Part shown: positions 1-4,356 of the stretch, piece by piece | How the letters are laid out: every line of letters begins with the position of its first letter | Position numbering within the stretch: the stretch's first letter is position 1 | NCBI GenBank assembly: GCA_021786815.1 | Contig: JAJYMR010000277.1 | Coordinates: forward strand, 1 to 5,517 | Reading direction: 5' to 3' | DNA from: Deltaproteobacteria bacterium | Lineage (GTDB): Bacteria; Desulfobacterota; Binatia; Binatales; Binataceae | DNA length: 5,517 nucleotides | Program-made: the position numbers and the translations under genes | The notes under the pieces: generated by a model | What the model was told of the DNA's origin: nothing | Databases searched by the model: none | The model's input: the letters and a program-made list of their open reading frames with translations, nothing else

Positions 1-1
1 G

Positions 2-64
2 GGAGGTCTCTCGCCCGACGCGGAGGAAAAAATTCGCGCCGCGCTGCTGGATATCAGGGTGTGA
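2..64 (+). CDS. C-terminal end of a probable Mu gp27-like protein (DUF3486 family), 5' truncated by the window
   Basis: The frame starting at base 2 is open to a TGA at 62-64 and gives GGLSPDAEEKIRAALLDIRV. The pattern 'GLSP..EE.IR..LL' resembles the usual tail of DUF3486 proteins as I remember it. These are the Mu gp27-type proteins encoded just before the terminase large subunit and thought to act with it in DNA packaging. The call rests mostly on position: the next two prophage genes are gp28-like and gp29-like, so gp27 is expected here. Only 20 residues are visible, so the family cannot be proven. The gene ends cleanly, and the repeat-rich spacer begins about 55 bp later. Confidence 0.5.
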   Translation, partial: GGLSPDAEEKIRAALLDIRV

Positions 65-118
65 GGACGAATGGATGGGAAACCAAGATCGCGCGCGCCT
101 CAGCGAATTCCCGCTTCA

Positions 119-194
119 CGGTTCCGCTTCCTTTTAGGGGAGGGGGTCAGGGGTCAGGTGCGATCCTGGCAATTTCAGCCGCGGGGCATCGTTC
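119..194 (-). repeat. Family B intergenic repeat, copy 1
   Basis: The stretch CGGTTCC.CTTCCTTTTAGGGG followed by GTCAGGTGCGAT..(T/C)GGC.ATTTCAGC recurs at 1912-1975. The two copies are about 80% identical over their shared parts, and copy 1 has about 14 extra bases (a doubled GGGGTCAGG motif) in the middle. Read on the minus strand it starts with CCTGACCCCTGACCCC and an imperfect CTTCC/GGAAG-type pairing, which matches the plus-strand B copies at 1724 and 4264. No coding function is apparent. Confidence 0.65.
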
Positions 195-203
195 AAGGGG
201 GGC

Positions 204-245
204 AGGGCGCGGGAAGTTCCGCCGCGCCCTCGCCGCCCCGCGGCG
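204..245. repeat. Two adjacent strong GC hairpins
   Basis: AGGGCGCGG (204-212) pairs perfectly with CCGCGCCCT (222-230) across a 9-nt loop. It is followed at once by CGCCGC (231-236) and GCGGCG (240-245) with a 3-nt loop. No T-tract follows, so an intrinsic terminator is not supported. These hairpins may be the remnant of another repeat. The rest of 195-297 shows nothing recognisable. Confidence 0.5.
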
Positions 246-297
246 ACACTGGCTGAGGCTGCCGTCGCAAGAGGCGTCGGCATGAGGGATGGTTGTA

Positions 298-533
298 TCG
301 GAGGAAGTTTCGCTGACGACCCTCACCCGGCGCTGTTTCAGCGAGCGCTGCGACCGCCCGTTGGCGACCGCTACCTCATTGAGGCCGCGTGGCGCCAGCG
401 CAAGGCGATGCGTTCGCTGAAAAGCGCCGCCCTCTCCCGGTCAGCGGGAGAGGGTAAGAAGGTCGCGCGGCGTGGCGTCGCTGGCGCCCATGCAGTTGCT
501 GAAGGTTCTCTCCGGCGGCGTGGGAGAGGGTCA
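298..533 (+). repeat. Family A intergenic repeat, copy 1 (long form)
   Basis: Bases 318-533 match 1428-1643 with only two mismatches in 216 bp (positions 353 and 473). Bases 298-455 match 603-760 with three mismatches in 158 bp. The element opens with GACCCTCACCCGGCGCTG. An imperfect inverted pair follows (GGCGCTGTTTCAGCGA at 329-344, TCGCTGAAAAGCGCC at 414-428) enclosing smaller pairings: GCGCTG 345-350 with CAGCGC 396-401, and TTGGCG 361-366 with CGCCAG 393-398. A perfect CCCTCTCCC/GGGAGAGGG hairpin lies at 430-454. A second module to 533 ends in a CTCTCC (508-513)/GGAGAG (523-528) pair. The nested pairing suggests a folded DNA or RNA element, not a gene. Confidence 0.9.
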
Positions 534-602
534 AAAATGCTGGCGGGGCCGAAAATGCGGCGGATTCGTCGGGAGAACCCGCGGCGGATGAGGACGAACG
601 TG

Positions 603-760
603 TCGGAGGAATTTTCGCTGACGACCCTCACCCGGCGCTGTTTCAGCGAGCGCTGCGGCCGCCCGTTGGCGACCGCTACCTCATTGAGGCCGCGTGGCGC
701 CAGCGCAAGGCGATGCGTTCGCTGAAAAGCGCCGCCCTCTCCCGGTCAGCGGGCGAGGGT
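603..760 (+). repeat. Family A intergenic repeat, copy 2 (short form)
   Basis: This copy matches 298-455 over 158 bp with three mismatches. It includes 20 bp of upstream sequence (TCGGAGGAA.TTTCGCTGAC) that copy 3 lacks. It lacks the downstream module found in copies 1 and 3. One mismatch at 754 turns the GGGAGAGGG arm into GGGCGAGGG and weakens the terminal hairpin. It lies 305 bp from copy 1 in the same orientation. The left-flank similarity suggests that copies 1 and 2 arose from a segment larger than the core element. Confidence 0.9.
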
Positions 761-978
761 GAGGGGGGCACGGTGAGAGCCGGGGAACGCTGGAGTAATG
801 TCCTCTTTCGGTCCCCTGGGTCGAGTGCGGGTAGGAGCAATTTCATTCGTGCCCGGTCTTGCCGAGAGAGAAGGGCAGGCTACGGAGACAATAGGCGCGA
901 ATCGCAGGAGTGCGTATCTCTCTTGCGGTCCTGGCGAAAGGTCATCGCCCATGAAGCCGACTCCGCGTCTTCATGTGA
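761..978. other. Unassigned spacer, no gene recognised
   Basis: About 220 bp between repeat A copy 2 and repeat C copy 1. It opens with a G-rich run (GAGGGGGGCACGG). It contains no repeat that I could match elsewhere in the window, no RNA gene and no convincing reading frame. Frames that stay open across it run straight through the neighbouring repeats and resemble no family, as expected at this GC content. Confidence 0.5.
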
Positions 979-1066
979 CCTCGCCCTGCCGAGTCAGGGA
1001 GAGGTCGCGCCGAAGCGGGGCCCCGCGAAGCCTGCTTCGCGGGGTGCGAGACGCGGGTGAGGGTCC
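979..1066 (-). repeat. Family C intergenic repeat, copy 1, abutting the DUF559 gene
   Basis: Read on the minus strand, the element starts GGACCCTCACCCGCG. It then has a core whose centre is a perfect 11-bp inverted pair (CCCCGCGAAGC 1021-1031, GCTTCGCGGGG 1034-1044, 2-bp spacer). It ends in the arm pair at 979-988 and 995-1004 (CCTCGCCCTG with CAGGGAGAGG, one mismatch). A copy in the opposite orientation is at 4151-4230, with the same order of parts but a diverged core. Its CCTCACCC end points toward the downstream nuclease gene. Confidence 0.8.
1059..1063 (+). promoter_or_regulatory. Shine-Dalgarno-like GAGGG provided by the repeat end
   Basis: GAGGG ends 6 nt before the ATG at 1070, a good spacing for ribosome binding, and it lies entirely inside the conserved end of repeat C copy 1. 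It supports the choice of the 1070 start. Translation of the nuclease therefore appears to depend on the repeat sequence. Confidence 0.5.
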
Positions 1067-1069
1067 GCA

Positions 1070-1420
1070 ATGAAGGATTCTGGTCATCCGAGCGGCCGTG
1101 AGCGTGCGCGACGATTGCGCGCCGCCGGTACTGAGGTCGAACGCAGACTCTGGGCGCGTCTGCGCAATCGCCGGCTCAAGGGAGCCAAGTTTCGACGGCA
1201 ACATCCGATCGGAAACTACGTGGTCGATTTCCTTTGCAGGGAATCCTGCCTCGTGGTCGAACTCGACGGCGGCCAGCACGGCGAGGAAAGGCAGCGGCGC
1301 TCAGACGAGCGGCGCACCGAGTATCTCGAAAGCCTCGGTTACCGTGTGCTTCGGTTCTGGAACGTCGAGGTGACGGACGATATCGAAGGCGTGCTGCAAC
1401 GTATCGCGGAGGGTCTTTAG
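1070..1420 (+). CDS. DUF559 domain endonuclease (Vsr-like, PD-(D/E)XK fold)
   Basis: A 116-residue protein, the usual size for a stand-alone DUF559 protein. Family landmarks appear in order: E22-x-E24-RRLWARLRNRRL, KFRRQHPIGNYVVDF (40-54), the acidic pair in VVELDGGQH (E64, D66, H70), D79 followed by ERR, and GYRVLRFWNVEV (90-101). D53, E64 and D66 are the likely metal-binding residues of the PD-(D/E)XK-type site, with E24 possibly assisting. The family is related to very-short-patch-repair nucleases, but substrate and biological role are largely unknown. No signal peptide or membrane segment is seen, so it should be cytoplasmic. It sits alone between two inverted intergenic repeats inside a prophage head operon and is not a structural phage gene. 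The frame is intact and all motif residues are present, suggesting recent selection or recent arrival. The family call is firm; the function is open. Confidence 0.93.
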   Translation: MKDSGHPSGRERARRLRAAGTEVERRLWARLRNRRLKGAKFRRQHPIGNYVVDFLCRESCLVVELDGGQHGEERQRRSDERRTEYLESLGYRVLRFWNVEVTDDIEGVLQRIAEGL

Positions 1421-1427
1421 GCTGAGG

Positions 1428-1643
1428 GACCCTCACCCGGCGCTGTTTCAGCGAGCGCTGCGGCCGCCCGTTGGCGACCGCTACCTCATTGAGGCCGCGT
1501 GGCGCCAGCGCAAGGCGATGCGTTCGCTGAAAAGCGCCGCCCTCTCCCGGTCAGCGGGAGAGGGTAAGAAGGTCGCGCGGCGCGGCGTCGCTGGCGCCCA
1601 TGCAGTTGCTGAAGGTTCTCTCCGGCGGCGTGGGAGAGGGTCA
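1428..1643 (+). repeat. Family A intergenic repeat, copy 3 (long form)
   Basis: It begins 8 bp after the nuclease stop codon and is 214/216 identical to 318-533, exactly 1110 bp upstream. The terminal hairpin CCCTCTCCC/GGGAGAGGG is intact at 1540-1564 and could also slow transcription leaving the nuclease gene, although no T-tract follows it. The first bases form TGAGGG-A-CCCTCA (1423-1435), a palindrome straddling the repeat boundary. It lacks the 20-bp left flank shared by copies 1 and 2. Confidence 0.9.
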
Positions 1644-1723
1644 GAAAGGTCGCGGCGCGATGCGATCATGGAAACGCCTCCGGCACAAGCGGATTCGGCC
1701 CGGCCCGGTGGGGGCCCGAGCAA

Positions 1724-1758
1724 CCTAACCCTCGGTCCCTTCAAAGGGAAGGGAGGTA
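1724..1758 (+). repeat. Family B intergenic repeat, copy 2
   Basis: CCTAACCCTCGGTCCCTT is followed by AAGGGAAGGGAGGTAGG. The centre is a perfect inverted pair TCCCTT (1736-1741)/AAGGGA (1744-1749). CCCTCGGTCCCTT recurs at 1979-1991, and the CCTAACCC plus CTTCCCT-type architecture recurs at 4264-4312. Nothing coding is apparent. The stretch 1644-1723 just before it is GC-rich and unassigned. Confidence 0.65.
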
Positions 1759-1824
1759 GGGCAAAAGAAAATGGCCCGGTCCATGCCCTGAAGGCAAAAG
1801 AAAATGGCGACGGCTTCCATTCTT

Positions 1825-1924
1825 GCGAGGAAGCATCACAGAAACGCTGGTTATGCTTCGGCGAGGTGTCGCAGAAAAATTGGTTCCGCTTCAGGGAAGC
1901 ATCGCAAGACGCGGTTCCCCTTCC
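1825..1924 (+). repeat. Three imperfect tandem units of about 31-36 bp
   Basis: The units are 1825-1860, 1861-1893 and 1894-1924. Each follows the pattern G(C/G)GA(A/G)G..TC(A/G)CA(G/A)..., then a GG(G)TT or GGTTC block and a (G/C)CTTC block. In the frame beginning at 1518 they read EEASQKRW.., EVSQKNW.. and EASQDAV... I could not link them to a known family. They may be degenerate repeat DNA that happens to stay open in one frame, not a gene. Confidence 0.5.
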
Positions 1925-1975
1925 TTTTAGGGGGTCAGGTGCGATGCCGGCGATTTCAGCTGCGGAGCATTATTC
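1912..1975 (-). repeat. Family B intergenic repeat, copy 3
   Basis: It aligns with 119-194: CGGTTCC, CTTCCTTTTAGGGG, GTCAGGTGCGAT, ATTTCAGC and GCGG.GCAT match in order, with about 14 bp missing in the middle compared with copy 1. The two copies lie near the two ends of the gap between the gp27-like gene and the terminase, in the same orientation. Confidence 0.65.
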
Positions 1976-2102
1976 TGACCCTCGGTCCCTTCCCGCAAAA
2001 GAAAATGGCGATCGCAAAATTTTGCAGCGAACATCCGCACAAGAGCGGTTGACCCACGGTCGTCACTGTGAAAGACACGATCCTGCGGGGAGGGAAGGTT
2101 AG
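1976..2102. repeat. Possible composite B-type element with inverted ends
   Basis: The left end CTGACCCTCGGTCCCTTCCCGC (1976-1997) has B-type sequence. The right end CGGGGAGGGAAGGTTAG (2086-2102) is the inverted form of the same ACC..TTCCC..CCCG motif set. Together they could bound one element with a roughly 90-bp core. The core holds a perfect 12-bp palindrome GCAAAATTTTGC (2014-2025). The pairing of the ends is imperfect, so this is a tentative reading. Confidence 0.35.
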
Positions 2103-2239
2103 TCGGAAGTCGATTCCCCCTGTTCAATGCGCAACGTCTAAGCCTCTCCCCGCGCCGTTACGTCCTGCCCGAGTTGGGTTTCCCGTCCGCGCCGCCGTCC
2201 CGAGGCCGAGCCCGTTTTGCCCGCCGAGAGTATCCGCCG

Positions 2240-3757
2240 ATGCCTGACTCGCTCTCCATCCTGCTTCCCTACCAGCGCCGATGGATGGCCGACACGTCGC
2301 AGGTCAAGGTGTGCGAGAAATCGCGCCGAGTCGGAATCACGTGGACGGAGGCGGCGGACTGCGCGCTTTCGGCCGCAAGCCGCGCGGGGATGGACACCTG
2401 GTATATCGGCTACAACCGCGAGATGGCGCTCGAGTTCGTCGAGACGGCGGCCAAATGGTCGCGGCGCTTCAACAAGGCGGCGCGTGCGATCGAGGAGATC
2501 GCGGTCGCCGACGAATCGCGCGATATCCAGGCCTACCGGGTGCGCTTCGCCTCGGGTCGCAAGATCGTCGCGCTATCCTCGCGCCCGTCGAACCTGCGCG
2601 GCAAGCAGGGATGCGCCGTGATCGACGAGGCCGCCTTCCACGACGATCTGGCCGGCCTGCTCAAGGCGGCGCTCGCCTTTACGATGTGGGGCGGGCGCGT
2701 GCGTGTGATTTCGACCCATAACGGCGCCGACAACCCGTTCAACGAACTCGTAACCGATATACGGGCCGGGCGCCGTCCCTATTCGCTCCATCGCGTGACC
2801 TTCGACGACGCGGTCGCAGAGGGCCTTTACCGCAAAATCGCCGCCGAGCGCGGAATCGAATGGGCGGTGGAGGGCGAAGCCGCGTGGAAGCGCGAAATCG
2901 TCGAGTTCTACGGCGAGAACGGCGAGGAGGAACTCAACTGCGTGCCGCGCGCGTCGGGCGGAAGCTTCCTGTCCTCGGTGCTGGTGGAAAGCCGGATGCG
3001 CGAGGGCGTTCCCGTAATCCGATGGGAAACGCCGACGGAGTTCGCCGAGCGGCCCGAAGCGGTACGTCGCGCGGAGACCGAGGCGTTTCTCGAAGACCGC
3101 GTGAGGCCCGCGCTCGACGCGATTAATCCCGCGCTTCCGACCTGCTTCGGCGAGGACTTCGGGCGGCTCGGCGACCTTACGGTGATATGGCCGCTTCAGA
3201 TGGGCGCGGACCTTGTCCGGCGCACGCCGCTCGTGATCGAGCTGCGCAACGTGCCGTTCCGCCAGCAGGAGCAGATCCTGTTCTACGTGGTGGACCGGAT
3301 GCCGCGCTTTATCGGCGGCGCGATGGACGCGCGGGGCAACGGACAGTATCTCGCCGAGACGGCGCGCCAGCGCTACGGCGCGCGGATCGCGCCGGTGATG
3401 CTTTCGGTCGAGTGGTACCGGGAGAACATGCCGCGCTTCAAGGCCGCCTTCGAGGACGGGACGCTCGAGCTTCCGCGCGACGTCGATATCCTGCTCGACC
3501 ATCGCGCGCTCGTTATCGAGCAGGGCGTGGCGCGAATCGGCGAGCGGCGGATGCGCGGCAGCGACCAGAAGGCGCGCCACGGCGACAGCGCGATCGCGGC
3601 GGCGCTGGCGTATTACGCCTCGCGGATGGACCACGCGGAAATCGACTACCGGCCGGCGGTGACGCGCCGTGGGCGCGATCTGTTCGGCGCGGCGCCGGAG
3701 GATGAAGAGGGGCTCGCGATGCCGCGTGCGAAGCTGTTCGGGCGAGGTGCGTGGTGA
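2240..3757 (+). CDS. Mu gp28-like phage terminase large subunit (ATPase plus nuclease)
   Basis: The packaging motor protein that binds prohead and portal, hydrolyses ATP to translocate DNA and cuts it. From the ATG at 2240 it has 505 residues, about full length for Mu-like TerL. The N-terminus has LLPYQRRWMAD, typical of the family. The ATPase domain has a deviant Walker A KSRRVGITW (27-35, resembling lambda gpA KSARVGYS), Walker B VIDEAAF (127-133, catalytic E130) and coupling motif STHNG (158-162). The RNase H-like nuclease follows, with GEDFG (D306), MDARGNG (D363) and HGDSAIAAALA (D449). All key acidic residues are present. A TTG at 2174 in the same frame would add 22 residues (GFPSAPPSRGRARF...). 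I prefer 2240 because the family begins near 'LLPYQRRW' and GAGAG at 2226-2230 is an acceptable ribosome-binding site. In Mu the gene directly follows gp27; here about 2.2 kb of repeats and a nuclease gene intervene. Confidence 0.93.
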   Translation: MPDSLSILLPYQRRWMADTSQVKVCEKSRRVGITWTEAADCALSAASRAGMDTWYIGYNREMALEFVETAAKWSRRFNKAARAIEEIAVADESRDIQAYRVRFASGRKIVALSSRPSNLRGKQGCAVIDEAAFHDDLAGLLKAALAFTMWGGRVRVISTHNGADNPFNELVTDIRAGRRPYSLHRVTFDDAVAEGLYRKIAAERGIEWAVEGEAAWKREIVEFYGENGEEELNCVPRASGGSFLSSVLVESRMREGVPVIRWETPTEFAERPEAVRRAETEAFLEDRVRPALDAINPALPTCFGEDFGRLGDLTVIWPLQMGADLVRRTPLVIELRNVPFRQQEQILFYVVDRMPRFIGGAMDARGNGQYLAETARQRYGARIAPVMLSVEWYRENMPRFKAAFEDGTLELPRDVDILLDHRALVIEQGVARIGERRMRGSDQKARHGDSAIAAALAYYASRMDHAEIDYRPAVTRRGRDLFGAAPEDEEGLAMPRAKLFGRGAW

Positions 3758-3804
3758 GGCGCTGCGTAAATCTCGCGCGGTCGGGTGGAACAATGATGCC
3801 CGCT

Positions 3805-3928
3805 TGTCATTCTGAGCGGAGGCTGCCGGAGCGAAGAATCTCAGGCCGCGGATGCGTGGACGGCCGGCGCGGTTGCGTCGCGTCGCGGCACGGGTGGTAC
3901 GAGATGCCTCGCTGCGCTCGGCATGACA
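3805..3928 (+). repeat. TGTCATTCTGAG...ATGACA intergenic repeat element
   Basis: The element starts TGTCATTCTGAGCGGAG and continues ..GGAGCGAAGAATCTCA. It ends GAGATGCCTCGCTGCGCTCG followed by GCATGACA. The outermost TGTCAT (3805-3810) and ATGACA (3923-3928) are inverted repeats. From general knowledge, this 'TGTCATTCTGAGCG..GAAGAATCT..GCATGACA' layout is widespread between genes in many uncultured and soil bacteria; its function is unknown. Only one copy is in the window. It lies 47 bp after the terminase stop. Confidence 0.75.
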
Positions 3929-4007
3929 GGCAGGGGTGTTGTCGCGCGGGATGGGAGTGGCTATTGGGGATGTCCCGCTACGAACGCTCGCACGCGCGTC
4001 TTTCCGT

Positions 4008-4057
4008 CCCTCGCCCGTTGCCGGGAGAGGGCGGCGCGGAGCGCCGGGTGAGGGACC
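4008..4057 (-). repeat. Miniature A/C-type repeat (element D)
   Basis: On the minus strand it reads GGTCCCTCACCCGGCGCTCC, then GCGCCGCCCTCTCCCGG, and closes with CGGGCGAGGG. It has both ends of family A, but the long core is replaced by a tiny hairpin, GGCGC (4033-4037)/GCGCC (4041-4045) with a 3-nt loop. The CCCTCGCCC (4008-4016)/GGGAGAGGG arm pair has one mismatch. Its end CGGGTGAGGGACC (4045-4057) differs by one base from the arm flanking the DUF559 gene. Confidence 0.75.
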
Positions 4058-4150
4058 TTGGAGAAAGGATGCCCTTGTCGCGGCTGGTGATCGATTGTGT
4101 GGCAAACCTGTGCGTGCGGAATGGCTGTTGAAGAATTTTTCTCCGCGGAG

Positions 4151-4230
4151 CCTCACCCGCGCCTTCGCAGCCCGCGAAGCACGCTTCGCAGGACGACCGC
4201 TTTGGCGCGAGCTCTCCGGCATGGGAGAGG
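4151..4230 (+). repeat. Family C intergenic repeat, copy 2
   Basis: It begins CCTCACCCGCGCC and has the core inverted pair GCGAAGC (4174-4180)/GCTTCGC (4183-4189). It then has TTTGGCGCGAG and ends in a CTCTCC...GGGAGAGG arm pair (about 4212-4230). The order of parts equals that of 979-1066 read on the other strand, but the core has diverged noticeably. Confidence 0.75.
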
Positions 4231-4263
4231 TTAGGGGTGCGGAGAGAGTTGCGTGGCCCGGAG

Positions 4264-4312
4264 ACCTAACCCCTGACCCCTTCCCTAAAGGGAAGAGGAA
4301 CCGGGTAAGGGG
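4264..4312 (+). repeat. Family B intergenic repeat, copy 5
   Basis: CCTAACCCCTGACCCC is followed by a perfect 7-bp hairpin CTTCCCT (4280-4286)/AGGGAAG (4289-4295) with an AA loop, then AGGAACCGGGTAAGGGG. The parts match the minus-strand reading of the copies at 119 and 1912 (CCTGACCCC..., ..AAGG.., GGAACCG). It ends about 45 bp before the portal gene. Confidence 0.7.
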
Positions 4313-4341
4313 AGGCGGAAACGAGGTAGCGATCGGAACAT

Positions 4342-4345
4342 GGAG
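4342..4345 (+). promoter_or_regulatory. Weak ribosome-binding site for the portal gene
   Basis: GGAG ends 11 nt before the ATG at 4357, somewhat far. It overlaps a possible six-codon frame, ATG at 4340 to TGA at 4358-4360, which would overlap the portal start as ATGA and could couple translation. The mini-frame has no good ribosome-binding site of its own, so it may be chance. Confidence 0.35.
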
Positions 4346-4356
4346 ACTATTCGACT

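Larger units (their letters stand above)
1054..1439 (+). mobile_element. Putative DUF559 endonuclease cassette bounded by 13-bp inverted repeats
   Basis: CGGGTGAGGGTCC at 1054-1066 and its exact reverse complement GGACCCTCACCCG at 1427-1439 bracket the whole DUF559 gene. Three bases separate the left arm from the start codon and six separate the stop from the right arm. The arms are the CCTCACCC ends of two different repeats, C on the left and A on the right, that face each other. I infer a gene carried between, or inside, members of a dispersed repeat family. No target-site duplication or transposase is visible, so movement is unproven, and the inverted arms could simply reflect two independent repeats in opposite orientation. 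Confidence 0.4.
1761..2010 (+). repeat. Three dispersed copies of GCAAAAGAAAATGG
   Basis: The A-rich 14-mer stands out in this GC-rich sequence and occurs at 1761-1774, 1794-1807 and 1995-2008. The last two extend to GCAAAAGAAAATGGCGA. Copies 1 and 3 each follow a family B CTCGGTCCCTTC motif, so the word may be part of a longer B-type repeat. No function can be assigned. Confidence 0.7.

Noticed and set aside
430..454. CCCTCTCCC/GGGAGAGGG hairpin as an intrinsic terminator
   Set aside because: The stem is strong but no run of T follows in any copy. It is better explained as the repeat's own structural end.
282..725. 147-codon plus-strand open frame
   Set aside because: It lies almost wholly in repeat A copies 1 and 2, which it reads in different frames, so it is not a conserved protein.
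298..1643. Family A copies as a CRISPR array
   Set aside because: There are only three copies, 158-216 bp long, with unequal spacing and a gene between them. This does not fit CRISPR repeats and spacers.
2049..2077. Possible sigma-70 promoter with TTGACC as -35 box upstream of the terminase
   Set aside because: At 17 bp spacing the -10 position reads AAGACA, a poor match. No convincing promoter can be supported here.
1518..2102. 194-codon plus-strand open frame after the nuclease gene
   Set aside because: It starts inside repeat A and runs through several unrelated repeats. Its only regularity comes from the repeats themselves.
2573..4222. 549-codon open frame on the minus strand across the terminase gene and beyond
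   Set aside because: It is antisense to a clear terminase, Arg/Ala/Pro-rich, shows no family motif, and continues through the repeats. It is a high-GC shadow.
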